A DNA stretch of 64,000 nucleotides from Acidovorax sp. Leaf160 (GTDB taxonomy: Bacteria > Pseudomonadota > Gammaproteobacteria > Burkholderiales > Burkholderiaceae_C). Below, one piece after another: positions 1 to 10,465 of this stretch. The position numbers were made by a program, and so were the translations under genes. Positions within the stretch are counted from its first letter, which is position 1. Each line of letters starts with the position of its first letter. The stretch spans positions 1 through 64,000 of the forward strand of contig NZ_LMOV01000026.1 in NCBI RefSeq assembly GCF_001424265.1. Direction: 5' to 3'. The notes beneath the pieces are model-generated. The model did not search any database. It saw only the letters and a program-made list of their open reading frames with translations, and was not told where the DNA came from.

Positions 1-261
<261 letters not shown>

Positions 262-321
262 GATTTCTCTCGAAACCCAACCGGAAGGTCTGCCGAGGCA
301 GCCCCTCCGGCCCTCACGCCA

Positions 322-2424
322 TTACTTGGCGCGGGCAGCCATGATGGCTTCAGACACGTTGCGAGGCGCTTCGCTGTAGTGCTTGAACTCCATCGTGTAG
401 GTGGCGCGGCCTTGCGTTGCGGAGCGCAGCGAGGTCGAGTAGCCGAACATTTCGGACAGAGGCACTTCGGCCTTGATGGCCTTGCCGCCGCCGACCATGT
501 CGTCCATGCCCTGCACCATGCCGCGACGCGAGGACAAATCGCCCATCACGGTACCGGCGTAGTCTTCGGGCGTTTCCACTTCCACGGCCATCATCGGCTC
601 CAGGATCACGGGGTTGGCCTTGCGGCACCCTTCCTTGAAACCGAAGATCGCGGCCATCTTGAACGCCAGTTCGTTCGAGTCCACATCGTGGTACGAACCG
701 AAGTGCAGCGTGACCTTGACGTCCACGACCGGATAGCCGGCCAGCACGCCTTGGGTCACGGCTTCGTGGAAGCCCTTTTCCACGGCCGGGATGAATTCGC
801 GAGGAACCACACCGCCCTTGATGGCGTCGACGAACTCGTTGCCCTTGCCGGCTTCGTTCGGCTCGATCTTGAGCACGACGTGACCGTACTGGCCCTTACC
901 GCCCGACTGGCGCACGAACTTGCCTTCGGCTTCTTCCACCGTCTTGCGGATGGTTTCGCGGTAGGCCACCTGGGGCTTGCCCACGTTGGCTTCCACGCCG
1001 AATTCACGCTTCATGCGGTCCACGATGATTTCCAGGTGCAGCTCGCCCATGCCGGCGATCAGCGTCTGGCCCGACTCTTCATCGGTCTTCACGCGGAACG
1101 AAGGATCTTCCGCAGCCAAGCGTTGCAGGGCGATGCCCATCTTTTCCTGGTCGGTCTTCGTCTTGGGTTCCACGGCCTGCGTGATCACGGGCTCGGGGAA
1201 CACCATGCGCTCCAGAATGATCTGGGAGTCGATGTCGCTCAGCGTTTCGCCGGTCGTCACGTCCTTCAGACCCACGCAGGCAGCGATGTCGCCGGCGCGG
1301 ATTTCTTCGACTTCCAGGCGTTCGTTGGCGTGCATCTGCACGATACGGCCGATGCGTTCCTTCTTGCCCTTGATCGGGTTGTAGACGGTGTCGCCCTTGG
1401 ACAGAACGCCCGAGTACACGCGCACGAAGGTCAGCTGGCCCACGAACGGGTCGGTCATCAGCTTGAACGCCAGGGCCGAGAACTTTTCGCTGTCGTCCGC
1501 CTTGCGGGTGACGGGGTTTTCGTCTTCATCGGTACCCGTCACATCATCGATGTCGGTAGGTGCCGGCAGATAGTCGATCACGGCGTCGAGCATGCGCTGC
1601 ACGCCCTTGTTCTTGAACGCGGTGCCGCACAGCATCGGCTGGATTTCCGTCGCAATCGTGCGCGTGCGCAGACCGGTCTTGATCTCTTCCTCGGAGAGGT
1701 CGCCCTCTTCCAGGTACTTGTTCATCAGGTCTTCGGACGCTTCGGCAGCGGCTTCGACCATCTTCTCGCGCCATTCCTTGGCGGACTCGACGAGTTCGGC
1801 CGGGATGTCCTTGTATTCGAACTTCATGCCCTGCGAGGCTTCGTCCCAGATGATGGCCTTCATCTTCAGCAGATCGACCACGCCGGTGAAGTTTTCTTCC
1901 GCGCCGATCGGGATCACCACGGGCACGGGGTTGGCCTTCAGGCGCAGGCGCATCTGGTCATAGACCTTGAAGAAGTTGGCGCCGGTACGGTCCATCTTGT
2001 TCACGAAGGCCAGGCGAGGCACCTTGTACTTGTTGGCCTGGCGCCAGACGGTTTCCGACTGGGGCTGCACGCCACCCACGGCGCAGTACACCATGCAGGC
2101 GCCGTCCAGCACGCGCATGGAACGCTCCACCTCGATGGTGAAGTCCACGTGGCCGGGGGTGTCGATGATGTTGAAGCGGTGCTCGGGGTAGGACATGTCC
2201 ATGCCCTTCCAGAAGCAGGTCGTGGCGGCCGACGTGATCGTGATGCCGCGCTCTTGCTCCTGCTCCATCCAGTCCATGGTGGCAGCGCCGTCGTGCACTT
2301 CACCGATCTTGTGGTTCACACCGGTGTAGAACAGGATGCGTTCGGTCGTCGTGGTCTTGCCAGCGTCGATGTGGGCCGAGATACCGATATTGCGGTAGCG
2401 CTCGATGGGAGTCTTGCGTGCCAT
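322..2424 (-). CDS. fusA: Elongation factor G
   Basis: This 700-residue protein is full length for EF-G, the GTPase that drives ribosomal translocation and, with RRF, ribosome recycling. The P-loop AHIDAGKT is at residues 17-24, followed by the DTPGH motif near residue 90 and NKMD near 143. The EF-G domains II to V follow, including the HVDVDSNE-like domain IV region. It starts at an ATG 91 bp downstream of rpsG and is followed by tuf. No second fusA copy is in the window. Assignment is secure. Confidence 0.98.
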   Translation of the reverse strand: MARKTPIERYRNIGISAHIDAGKTTTTERILFYTGVNHKIGEVHDGAATMDWMEQEQERGITITSAATTCFWKGMDMSYPEHRFNIIDTPGHVDFTIEVERSMRVLDGACMVYCAVGGVQPQSETVWRQANKYKVPRLAFVNKMDRTGANFFKVYDQMRLRLKANPVPVVIPIGAEENFTGVVDLLKMKAIIWDEASQGMKFEYKDIPAELVESAKEWREKMVEAAAEASEDLMNKYLEEGDLSEEEIKTGLRTRTIATEIQPMLCGTAFKNKGVQRMLDAVIDYLPAPTDIDDVTGTDEDENPVTRKADDSEKFSALAFKLMTDPFVGQLTFVRVYSGVLSKGDTVYNPIKGKKERIGRIVQMHANERLEVEEIRAGDIAACVGLKDVTTGETLSDIDSQIILERMVFPEPVITQAVEPKTKTDQEKMGIALQRLAAEDPSFRVKTDEESGQTLIAGMGELHLEIIVDRMKREFGVEANVGKPQVAYRETIRKTVEEAEGKFVRQSGGKGQYGHVVLKIEPNEAGKGNEFVDAIKGGVVPREFIPAVEKGFHEAVTQGVLAGYPVVDVKVTLHFGSYHDVDSNELAFKMAAIFGFKEGCRKANPVILEPMMAVEVETPEDYAGTVMGDLSSRRGMVQGMDDMVGGGKAIKAEVPLSEMFGYSTSLRSATQGRATYTMEFKHYSEAPRNVSEAIMAARAK

Positions 2425-2449
2425 GATGTTTCTTTCGTTTAACGGCTAA

Positions 2450-2482
2450 GAGCCCGCCCGCCAAAAATGGCGAATCGGGCTC
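2450..2482 (-). other. Hairpin in the rpsG-fusA spacer
   Basis: A nested inverted repeat occupies the 91-bp gap. The outer arms are GAGCCCG (2450-2456) and CGGGCTC (2476-2482), and the inner arms are CGCC and GGCG around an A-rich loop. On the minus-strand transcript it forms a stable stem without a U tail. It is therefore more likely an mRNA-processing or partial attenuation structure inside the str operon than a full terminator. Function is inferred. Confidence 0.5.
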
Positions 2483-2515
2483 CCAGCTTTCGAGATATGG
2501 GGACGAAACCCGGAC

Positions 2516-2989
2516 TTAGAAGCGGAAGTGGCTGAAAGCCTTGTTGGCTTCGGCCATACGGTGCACTTCGTCACGGCGCTTCATCGCACCGCCACGGCCT
2601 TCCGTGGCTTCCAGCAGTTCGTTGGCCAGGCGTTGCGCCATCGACTTCTCGCCACGCTTGCGGGCGGCTTCCTTGATCCAGCGCATCGACAGGGCCAGGC
2701 GGCGCACGGGACGCACTTCGACAGGCACCTGGTAGTTGGCACCGCCCACGCGGCGGGACTTCACTTCGACCATGGGCTTCACGTTGTTGATGGCAACGGT
2801 GAACGCTTCCAGCGGGTCCTTGTCAGGATGCTTCTTCTCGATCAGTTCCAGGGCACCGTAGATGATGCGCTCTGCAACTGCCTTCTTGCCGCCTTCCATG
2901 ATCACGTTCATGAATTTGGACAGCTCGACGTTGCCGAACTTCGGGTCCGGCAGGATTTCACGTTTGGGGACTTCGCGACGACGTGGCAT
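2516..2989 (-). CDS. rpsG: 30S ribosomal protein S7
   Basis: This 157-residue protein starts [12 protein letters not shown] and ends with the conserved SHFRF-type tail. It matches S7, the primary 16S rRNA-binding protein that nucleates assembly of the 30S head and contacts the E site. Length is typical of bacterial S7. It lies 170 bp downstream of rpsL and upstream of fusA. In E. coli, S7 regulates the str operon translationally by binding the rpsL-rpsG spacer. I did not recognise the E. coli structure in this spacer. Confidence 0.98.
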   Translation of the reverse strand: MPRRREVPKREILPDPKFGNVELSKFMNVIMEGGKKAVAERIIYGALELIEKKHPDKDPLEAFTVAINNVKPMVEVKSRRVGGANYQVPVEVRPVRRLALSMRWIKEAARKRGEKSMAQRLANELLEATEGRGGAMKRRDEVHRMAEANKAFSHFRF

Positions 2990-3159
2990 TTTTCACCTCT
3001 ATTTTTGCTTCAGTTGGCGCCTTTCCAGGCACCGCGAGAGCCAATGCAGGACTCCCACTTACTCGACCCGCGCAGAACGCCTGCGTTTGGGGCCACTACG
3101 CTGCTTCACCGCGCCACGCGGGAACAGCACCGAAAATTCTTGTACGAAAAGCGCAGGGC

Positions 3160-3537
3160 TTACTTGGCCTTGGGCTTCTTGGCACCGTACTTGGAGCGCG
3201 CTTGCTTGCGGTCTTTCACGCCTTGCAAGTCGAGCGAGCCACGCACGATGTGGTAACGCACACCGGGCAAGTCCTTGACACGGCCGCCGCGGACCAGCAC
3301 CACGCTGTGTTCCTGCAGGTTGTGGCCTTCGCCGCCGATGTAGGAGATGACTTCGAAGCCGTTGGTCAGGCGCACCTTGGCGACCTTACGCAGAGCGGAG
3401 TTAGGCTTCTTTGGCGTCGTGGTGTACACACGGGTGCACACGCCGCGGCGCTGAGGAGAGTTTTCCATCGCAGGGCTCTTGGACTTGGTCTTTTCGACCT
3501 CGCGCCCCTGACGGACCAATTGATTGATGGTTGGCAT
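3160..3537 (-). CDS. rpsL: 30S ribosomal protein S12
   Basis: The S12 family sequence starts [11 protein letters not shown] at 3535-3537 and is 125 residues. An upstream extension of the same frame is open but lacks S12 similarity, so I rejected it. S12 sits at the decoding centre and helps monitor codon-anticodon pairing. The segments [11 protein letters not shown] and [11 protein letters not shown] carry the wild-type lysines. Changes there give streptomycin resistance in other bacteria, so this allele looks streptomycin-sensitive. It is the first gene of the visible str operon. Confidence 0.97.
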   Translation of the reverse strand: MPTINQLVRQGREVEKTKSKSPAMENSPQRRGVCTRVYTTTPKKPNSALRKVAKVRLTNGFEVISYIGGEGHNLQEHSVVLVRGGRVKDLPGVRYHIVRGSLDLQGVKDRKQARSKYGAKKPKAK

Positions 3538-3840
3538 TGAATACGTCCCTAAACGTGAATTTTTTCGTGTAAGCCGTGACAGCTTCGTGAACACGAAAAC
3601 GTGAATCCCTTCGGAAATTCCGAAAAGCCTTCTAATGTAGCAGCAAGCCCCCGAACGGGCAAGCGGCTCGCTTTCCCCAGCCCATCGCAAGATACGACAC
3701 GGCCCGTGGAATCGCACAGCCCGTGCCAGGACCGCCGCGCAAGGGCCGCCCCCCGCGCTGGCGATGTCCCCCTTCCCGAATGGCAGCGCCATTCGAGAGA
3801 AGGGGTGAAGGCGCGAAAGCGCCTCAGGGGGATGCGCCTC
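3538..3840. promoter_or_regulatory. Gene-free region: str operon leader plus intergenic repeat
   Basis: This 303-bp stretch holds the 5' region of rpsL (minus strand) and the 3' flank of dacC. Near rpsL is an inverted repeat with perfect 9-bp arms, TTTTCGTGT at 3562-3570 and ACACGAAAA at 3591-3599. It would form a hairpin in the rpsL leader about 25 nt before the start codon. The half next to dacC carries a GC-rich repeat (3767-3831), listed separately. I could not define a convincing -35/-10 pair, though the str promoter must lie here or in the adjacent repeat-free part. Confidence 0.55.
3767..3831 (-). repeat. GC-rich intergenic repeat, family II, copy A
   Basis: The element is bounded by TCCCCCTT and its partner AGGGGGA. 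It contains two hairpins: GAATGGC/GCCATTC (3778-3784 and 3788-3794), and AGGCGC/GCGCCT closed by a GAAA-type loop (3809-3824). Read on the minus strand it begins with CCCCCTGAGGCGCT. The same string starts the repeat after corA at 42160. It sits directly after the dacC stop codon and may serve as its transcript end, but there is no T run. Confidence 0.6.
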
Positions 3841-5010
3841 CTACTTGATCCAGAGGCGGATGGCATCCCAGGCGCGGCCGAAGATGCCGGCCTGGTCCAC
3901 CGCCTCCAGCGCCACCAGCGGCACCTCGGCGATGGGCTGCTCGCCCAGGGACACCTTCAGCGTGCCCACCGGCTGGCCCTTGGTGAACGGCGCGACCAGC
4001 GGGTCCTGGCGCACGATCTGCGTCGTGACCTTGCCGGCGCTGCCCGAGGGCACGGTGACCACGATGGCATCGGGGCGGCCGATCTTCAGCGTATTCTGGG
4101 TGCCCTTCCAGACGGCAGGCGTCGCAGCGGGCTGGCCGGCGTCGAACAGCTTGACGGCGTCGAACGCGGTGTAGCCCCAGTTCAGCAGCTTCTGGGTTTC
4201 GTTGGCGCGGGCGTTCTCGCTCGTGGTGCCGAGCACGATGGACAGCAGGCGGCGCTGGCCGACATTCGGGAAGTCGCGCTTGGACGTGGCGACCAGGCAA
4301 TAGCCCGCCGCTGCGGTGTGGCCGGTCTTCAGGCCGTCCACGGTCGGATCGCGGAACAGCAGCGAGTTGCGGTTGGTGCCGTTGGAGACGGGCGTGCCGG
4401 GATAGGCGTACTGCTTGGTGGCGTAGTAGTGCATGTACTCCGGGAAGTCCTTCATCAGCCGGGTGGCCAGCACGCCCAGGTCACGCGCGGTGGTGGTGTG
4501 GCCGGGCTCGGTCAGGCCTTCGGGGTTCTTGTACGCGGTGCCTTTCATGCCCAGCGCCTGGGCCTGGTCATTCATCAGCTTGACGAAATTCTCGGCCGTG
4601 CCGCCCACGCCCTCGGCCAGCGCCATCGTGGCGTCGTTGCCCGACTGCACGATCATGCCCTTGATGAGGTCTTCCACCGGCACCTGCATCTTGGGGTCGA
4701 TGAACATGCGCGAGCCGGGCATCTTCCAGGCACGCACGCTCACGGGCAGTTTCTGGTCGAGCGCGATCTTCTTGGCGCGCAGCGCGTCGAACACCAGGTA
4801 GCCGGTCATCAGCTTGGTGAGCGAGGCCTGCTCCACCGGCGCGTCGATGTCCTTGGCCGCCAGCACCTGGCCGGCCGTCACGTCCAGCAGCAGGTAGTTG
4901 CGTGCGGCGATCTCGGGCGGCTGGGGTGCCTGCACCTGGGCCCACAGGGCGGCAGGCGCGAGCAGGACGGCGCAGACAAGGGTTCGCAGCGAGGGCAGGA
5001 AGGACTTCAT
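3841..5010 (-). CDS. dacC: D-alanyl-D-alanine carboxypeptidase, PBP5/6 family
   Basis: This 389-residue periplasmic penicillin-binding protein removes the terminal D-alanine from peptidoglycan pentapeptides. A signal peptide covers residues 1-24, ending LWA-Q. The catalytic motifs are all present: S63-L-T-K66, S123-G-N125 and KTG near residue 228. A PBP5 C-terminal beta domain follows, and the terminal IRLWIK segment resembles the amphipathic membrane anchor of this family. I chose the ATG at 5008-5010 because it gives a proper signal peptide. Whether it is dacA or dacC by orthology cannot be settled here. Confidence 0.92.
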   Translation of the reverse strand: MKSFLPSLRTLVCAVLLAPAALWAQVQAPQPPEIAARNYLLLDVTAGQVLAAKDIDAPVEQASLTKLMTGYLVFDALRAKKIALDQKLPVSVRAWKMPGSRMFIDPKMQVPVEDLIKGMIVQSGNDATMALAEGVGGTAENFVKLMNDQAQALGMKGTAYKNPEGLTEPGHTTTARDLGVLATRLMKDFPEYMHYYATKQYAYPGTPVSNGTNRNSLLFRDPTVDGLKTGHTAAAGYCLVATSKRDFPNVGQRRLLSIVLGTTSENARANETQKLLNWGYTAFDAVKLFDAGQPAATPAVWKGTQNTLKIGRPDAIVVTVPSGSAGKVTTQIVRQDPLVAPFTKGQPVGTLKVSLGEQPIAEVPLVALEAVDQAGIFGRAWDAIRLWIK

Positions 5011-5120
5011 GGAGGGCACGGGCACTTGAGGGAAACAACAGAAAGGGGAACGGGAAGAGCCGGCACCTGCAGTGGACGCTGCAGACGCCAGCGGACCGGG
5101 CCAGACGCCAGGGCCTGGCA

Positions 5121-5768
5121 TCACGGTTCGGATTGCAGGTGGCGGGTGACCAGGTTCTTGAGCAGCGGCAATTGTCCGTGAAAGAAATGGCCGCCTCCGG
5201 GCACGACGGTAACGGGCAGTATCTGCGGGCGCGCCCAATCCATCACCGCCGACAGGGGCACGGTGTCGTCGACCTCGCCATGCACCACCAGCGTGCGCAG
5301 ATGCGCCTCGGGCGGCACCGGGGCCACGGTGAAACGGCTGGCGGCGGTGCCGACCAGCACGGCGCGCTGGATGTCGGCCTGCCGCTCGGCCCAGAGGCGC
5401 TCCAGCGCGTGGCTGGTGACGAAGGCGCCGAACGAGAAGCCGGCCAGCGCCAGCGGCCCCTGCGGCGCGACCTGGCGCACCACGGCCAGCAGGTCGTCCA
5501 GCTCGCCCCGGCCGTCGTCGTGCGTGCCGGCGGTGGCGCCCACGCCGCGGAAGTTGAAGCGCACGGCCGTCCAGCCGCTGCCGACGAAGGCGCGCGCCAG
5601 CGTCTGCACCACCTTGTTGTCCATGGTGCCGCCGAAGAGCGGATGCGGATGGGCGATGACGGCCACGCCGCGCGGTGCGGCCCCCTCGGCCACGGTGGCG
5701 GCGTCGCGCAGCGCCTCGATGGCGCCGGCCGCGCCTTCCAGGGTGAGCCGTTCTGTCTGGGAATTCAC
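5121..5768 (-). CDS. Alpha/beta hydrolase
   Basis: The 215-residue protein is an alpha/beta hydrolase of the short COG2945-like type. It shows the HPHPLFGG strand-turn motif near residues 40-47, the nucleophile elbow G-F-S112-F-G, an acidic residue in GEVDDTVP and the catalytic histidine in the late GGGHFF motif. There is no signal peptide, so it is probably cytoplasmic. The substrate is unknown. Translation starts at a GTG (5766-5768), and a copy of the 49-bp dispersed element begins only seven bases upstream, replacing the usual leader. Confidence 0.85.
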   Translation of the reverse strand: MNSQTERLTLEGAAGAIEALRDAATVAEGAAPRGVAVIAHPHPLFGGTMDNKVVQTLARAFVGSGWTAVRFNFRGVGATAGTHDDGRGELDDLLAVVRQVAPQGPLALAGFSFGAFVTSHALERLWAERQADIQRAVLVGTAASRFTVAPVPPEAHLRTLVVHGEVDDTVPLSAVMDWARPQILPVTVVPGGGHFFHGQLPLLKNLVTRHLQSEP

Positions 5769-5774
5769 GATTTT

Positions 5775-5823
5775 GCTATCAAATCAATAGCTACCAGTAC
5801 TTGATGATCAAGCGCTGGCGGCC
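5775..5823 (+). repeat. Dispersed 49-bp element, copy 2 (upstream of hydrolase)
   Basis: This is the best preserved copy. The first palindrome is GCTAT-CAAATCA-ATAGC at 5775-5791. The spacer contains TTGATGATCAA, and the tail AAGCGCTGGCGGCC is at 5810-5823. The second hairpin pairs CCAG..CTTGAT with ATCAAG..CTGG. It lies immediately before the GTG start of the hydrolase gene, so the first palindrome sits where its ribosome-binding site should be. Confidence 0.85.
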
Positions 5824-5864
5824 TAAAACACTGAAAATCGCTCGATGGACGAGCGATGTGCGGC

Positions 5865-6242
5865 TCAGCGGCCCACGTCCGGCGGCGTCAGCAGCCGCTC
5901 GACGACCTGGCCGTTCTTGAGGTGCGACTCGACGATTTCGTCGATGTCTTCCTTGTCCACGTAGGTGTACCAGGTGCCTTCCGGGTACACGACGGCGATG
6001 GGGCCGCCGGCGCAGCGGTCCAGGCAGCCGGCCTTGTTCACGCGCACCTTGCCGGGGCCGGACAGCTTGGCCGCCTTGACCTGCGACTTGCAGCGATCGA
6101 AGCCGTCCTGCGCGCCATAGCGGGCGCAGCTTTCCTCGCCCTTGCCGCGGTCGTTCAGGCAAAAGAAGATGTGGCGTTCGTAGTAGGAGGGTGCGGCCGG
6201 TGCGTTGTCGGCGGCGGCGGCAGGGGTGGGGTGGTCGCTCAT
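5865..6242 (-). CDS. (2Fe-2S) ferredoxin, thioredoxin-fold type
   Basis: The 125-residue protein has the cysteine pattern of the thioredoxin-like [2Fe-2S] ferredoxins (COG3411, related to NuoE and Azotobacter Shethna protein I). The pattern is C28 in HIFFCLNDR, C39 in ESCARYG, and the pair C73 and C77 in GCLDRCAGG. C51 is additional. The first 20 residues are an Ala/Pro-rich tail with no signal features. It probably acts as a cytoplasmic electron carrier whose partner is unknown. It is co-directional with the hydrolase gene and the VanZ-like gene. Confidence 0.88.
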   Translation of the reverse strand: MSDHPTPAAAADNAPAAPSYYERHIFFCLNDRGKGEESCARYGAQDGFDRCKSQVKAAKLSGPGKVRVNKAGCLDRCAGGPIAVVYPEGTWYTYVDKEDIDEIVESHLKNGQVVERLLTPPDVGR

Positions 6243-6316
6243 GCGGTCATTCTAGGACGCGCCTCGCAGGGCGCCGGAGCACTCGGGCACTCGGCCGACA
6301 AGCCCGCAGGCTCCAC

Positions 6317-7432
6317 TCAATCGGCTGCAGCGGCCGCCGTTTCCCGGTCGCGGCGCGACACGCGCTGCACCACGTAGCCCAGGGCCGCATAGGGCCAGAG
6401 CCAGCCCAGCCACTGCCCCAGCCCGAAGAAGCGGATGAAGCGGCCCTGCTCCCAGGCCTGCAGCGTTTCGGCGAAGTACGCGCTGGTGGGCGCCTGGTTG
6501 AGCAGGTTCAGGTGCAGCGCCAGCGCCAGCAGCAGCAAGGCTGCGCAGGCCCGGCGCGGCACGGCGACGAGCAGCAGCGCCACCACCAGCCCCGCCCAGA
6601 TGCCCAGGTTCGCGGGCAGCGTGATCCATTCCCAGGCATGGGTCGGCCCCCAGCTCATGGCGGCCGACAGCGCGGTCGCCCCCACACCCACGGCGACCGT
6701 GCCGAGAGCAAACACCGCCCGCCGGCCCAGGTGCCGCATGATGCAAAAGCCCAGCAGGCACGGAATGAGCACGCCCAGCAGCACGGCCAGCAGCTCCGCG
6801 CCCGGCGACAGCGCCTCGAGCGGCTCGGTGCGCACGGGCAGCCACTTCAGGAACGGCGTGTCCTCCAGCCAGTCGATCAGCGCCGCCTCCAGCCGCTCCC
6901 ACATCTGGCCCAGGCCGAAGGGCACGGCGGCGGGAAACAGCAGCGCCAGCGGCCAGAGCGCCAGCAGCACCAGCGCGCCACGGGCATCGTCCACGAACCA
7001 GCGGGCGCGCAGCCGGCTCCAGCGGTCGATGGCGCCCAGCCGCTCCAACAGCCAGGCCAGCAGGGCGCCCAGCAGGGTGCCGGCCGCGTTCAGCGCCAGG
7101 TCCATGTTGGACGGCACGCGGCGCGGCAGGTAGATCTGCAAAAACTCCATCGACAGCGACAGCAGCGTGCCCGCCAGCGTGGCCAGCAGCAGCGCCCAGC
7201 GCGCCCAGCCGCTGCGCATCATGGCCAGCGCCAGCAGGAAGCCGAACGGCGCGTAGCCGCCGACGTTGATGTTCACGTCGAACCACGTCCAGTAGGGCGG
7301 CGGCATCTTCGCCGTGAGGAACACCCAGGGGGAGATGCCCTGCCAGCGCCAGCCCTCGAACGGGAACAGGCTGGCGAAGACGATCAGCGCCGCATAGATC
7401 AGCGCGAGCGGCCAGGCGGAGGTCTTGTGCAC
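6317..7432 (-). CDS. VanZ-like integral membrane protein
   Basis: About 371 residues with many hydrophobic segments. Residues 20-150 show the VanZ-family pattern, including FDVNINVGGYAPFGF and the ELLQ-like segment SMEFLQIYLPRR followed by S-N-x-D-L. A second, less conserved membrane half follows. VanZ-like proteins are linked to envelope or glycopeptide tolerance in some bacteria, but the role here is unknown. I placed the start at the GTG 7430-7432, which leaves the first membrane segment intact and avoids overlapping hemJ by over 200 bp. The start is uncertain. Confidence 0.72.
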   Translation of the reverse strand: MHKTSAWPLALIYAALIVFASLFPFEGWRWQGISPWVFLTAKMPPPYWTWFDVNINVGGYAPFGFLLALAMMRSGWARWALLLATLAGTLLSLSMEFLQIYLPRRVPSNMDLALNAAGTLLGALLAWLLERLGAIDRWSRLRARWFVDDARGALVLLALWPLALLFPAAVPFGLGQMWERLEAALIDWLEDTPFLKWLPVRTEPLEALSPGAELLAVLLGVLIPCLLGFCIMRHLGRRAVFALGTVAVGVGATALSAAMSWGPTHAWEWITLPANLGIWAGLVVALLLVAVPRRACAALLLLALALHLNLLNQAPTSAYFAETLQAWEQGRFIRFFGLGQWLGWLWPYAALGYVVQRVSRRDRETAAAAAD

Positions 7433-7464
7433 GGCGGGGTTCGCTGCGCGGCGCCGGGCGCGGA

Positions 7465-8971
<1,507 letters not shown>

Positions 8972-8994
8972 TCCCACGACGCCGGCCGGCCGGC

Positions 8995-9043
8995 ACTACT
9001 AGACTCGTAGCTGTTGGCGCCCGAAGGACGGGCGCTGGAGCCT
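8995..9043 (+). repeat. Dispersed 49-bp element, copy 3 (forms the start of the CorA-like gene)
   Basis: The first palindrome is ACTAC-N7-GTAGC (8995-9011). The spacer and tail make a strong hairpin with perfect 7-bp arms, GCGCCCG (9017-9023) and CGGGCGC (9029-9035), followed by TGGAGCCT. The GGAG inside the tail (9037-9040) lies six bases before the TTG at 9047 that I take as the start of the next gene. The element therefore appears to provide the ribosome-binding site. Confidence 0.7.
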
Positions 9044-9046
9044 GTT

Positions 9047-10309
9047 TTGACCGAAGAAGCCTCCGCCGGCGCCATCCGCGTCTTCCACATCCAGCAGGGC
9101 GCGGCGCGCGAACTGACCGCTCTGCCCACGGCCCCGCCCGCGCAGGGGTTCTACTGGATCGCCTGCACCCGCCCGGCCTTCAGCGCCGGTCTGGCGCGCG
9201 TGCAGACCACGCTGCAGGCCACCGCCGGGCTGCACCTGGTGGACCTGCACGTGTCCGACCTGCTGAACGCGCACCTGCCCTCGCACTACGACTACACCTC
9301 GCAGTACGACCTGCTGGTGTTCCGCCGGCTCACCGCCACGCAGTGCGACACCGCCGTGCCGCCCGGCGCCGCGCCGGGCGCCGCGGCCGATGCTGCAGCC
9401 CTGCGCCGCAGCGGGCCGCCGGTGCTGCGGCGCATCGACACCAGCCCCGTGGGCTTCGCCGTCTTCGACCAGGTGCTGCTGACCGTGCACCCCGAGGACT
9501 GCACCGTGCGCGACGCCTTCGCCGCGCGCCTGCTCTCGCCCTCCCAGCCAGGCAGCCCTGCGTCGTCGTCGGCGGCGGCAGCAGCGGCTGCGCCCGACAG
9601 CGCGACCGCCACGGGTGCCGCAGCGATCTCCGCCACCGAGACCGCCCTGCGCGAGGCGCGCGGCGGCTTCGCGGCCGGCTCGCGCCTGCCCACCAGTCCG
9701 GCCGACCTGATGTTGCGGGTGGTGAACCTGATCGTGGACAACTACCTCGATCTGCGGCGCGAACTCTCGCGCCAGCTCGACCACTGGCAGGCCGAACTGC
9801 TCAAGCCCCGCGCCCGCTTCGCCAACTGGAATGCGCTGCTGGAGGCCCGCCTCACGCTGCACCAGCTCGACGAGATCTGCGAAGACCAGCGCGCCGCGGT
9901 GCAGGACTGGGTGGACACGCTGGAAACCTGGGCGCTGCCGGACACCGTGCCGGCACTGCGCGAGCTGGACCTGCTGAAGGTGCGCAGCCGCGACGTGCTG
10001 GAACACATCGAACGCGTGGTGCACCACGTGCGCCGGCTGGAACAAAGCACCGAAACGGCCGTGCAGATGCATTTCAGCGTGCAGAGCAACCGCACCAACG
10101 ACATCATGCGGACGCTCACGGCCCTCACGGCCGTGTTCCTGCCGCTCAACCTGATCGCCGGCATCTTCGGGATGAACTTCGAGTTCATCCCGCTGGTGCA
10201 CAAGCAGGACGGTTTCTGGTGGGCGATGGGTTCCATGACCGTCATCGCCATTGCGTTGATCGCGCTGTTCTGGCGCAAACGCTACCTGGCGCGCACGGGC
10301 CAGGGCTGA
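9047..10309 (+). CDS. CorA-family divalent cation transporter (ZntB/CorA-like)
   Basis: About 420 residues. The C-terminus has the two CorA helices, with the GMN signature in AGIFGMNFEF at the end of TM1 and a basic tail after TM2. The preceding long helices (LDHWQAELL to HVRRLEQ) match the CorA funnel. It should move Mg2+ or another divalent cation across the inner membrane. The middle carries an Ala/Ser-rich low-complexity insert of about 40 residues. The start is TTG 9047 with GGAG at 9037-9040. An upstream TTG at 9014 lacks a ribosome-binding site. This is distinct from the corA gene at 41 kb. Confidence 0.85.
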   Translation: MTEEASAGAIRVFHIQQGAARELTALPTAPPAQGFYWIACTRPAFSAGLARVQTTLQATAGLHLVDLHVSDLLNAHLPSHYDYTSQYDLLVFRRLTATQCDTAVPPGAAPGAAADAAALRRSGPPVLRRIDTSPVGFAVFDQVLLTVHPEDCTVRDAFAARLLSPSQPGSPASSSAAAAAAAPDSATATGAAAISATETALREARGGFAAGSRLPTSPADLMLRVVNLIVDNYLDLRRELSRQLDHWQAELLKPRARFANWNALLEARLTLHQLDEICEDQRAAVQDWVDTLETWALPDTVPALRELDLLKVRSRDVLEHIERVVHHVRRLEQSTETAVQMHFSVQSNRTNDIMRTLTALTAVFLPLNLIAGIFGMNFEFIPLVHKQDGFWWAMGSMTVIAIALIALFWRKRYLARTGQG

Positions 10310-10434
10310 CGACGACGCTGGCGACCGGGCGGCCGCACCACCTGGCGCCCGCCCGCGTTTCCGCCCGAGCTTCGGGGGCAGCCCCGCCCCATTAACCCTC
10401 TTGCCCTGTCAGACAAGTCAAAGGGTGTCGCAAC

Positions 10435-10456
10435 ATTAATTGCCTAGTCAATTAAT
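10435..10456. promoter_or_regulatory. Palindromic operator upstream of the marR-type gene
   Basis: This is a perfect inverted repeat, ATTAATTG (10435-10442) and CAATTAAT (10449-10456), separated by six bases. It ends ten bases before the regulator's ATG. AT-rich palindromes of about 20 bp at this position are the usual targets of MarR-family repressors, so autoregulation of the efflux operon is likely. The interpretation is inference; the symmetry is directly visible. Confidence 0.75.
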
Positions 10457-10465
10457 ATCGGTGTC

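Noticed and set aside
3538-3792. N-terminal extension of rpsL to an upstream ATG
   Set aside because: The added residues lack S12 similarity, and [11 protein letters not shown] is the conserved S12 start.
9017-9035. Perfect 7-bp hairpin as the hemB terminator
   Set aside because: There is no T run, and the hairpin is the second stem of a dispersed repeat found in many non-terminator positions.
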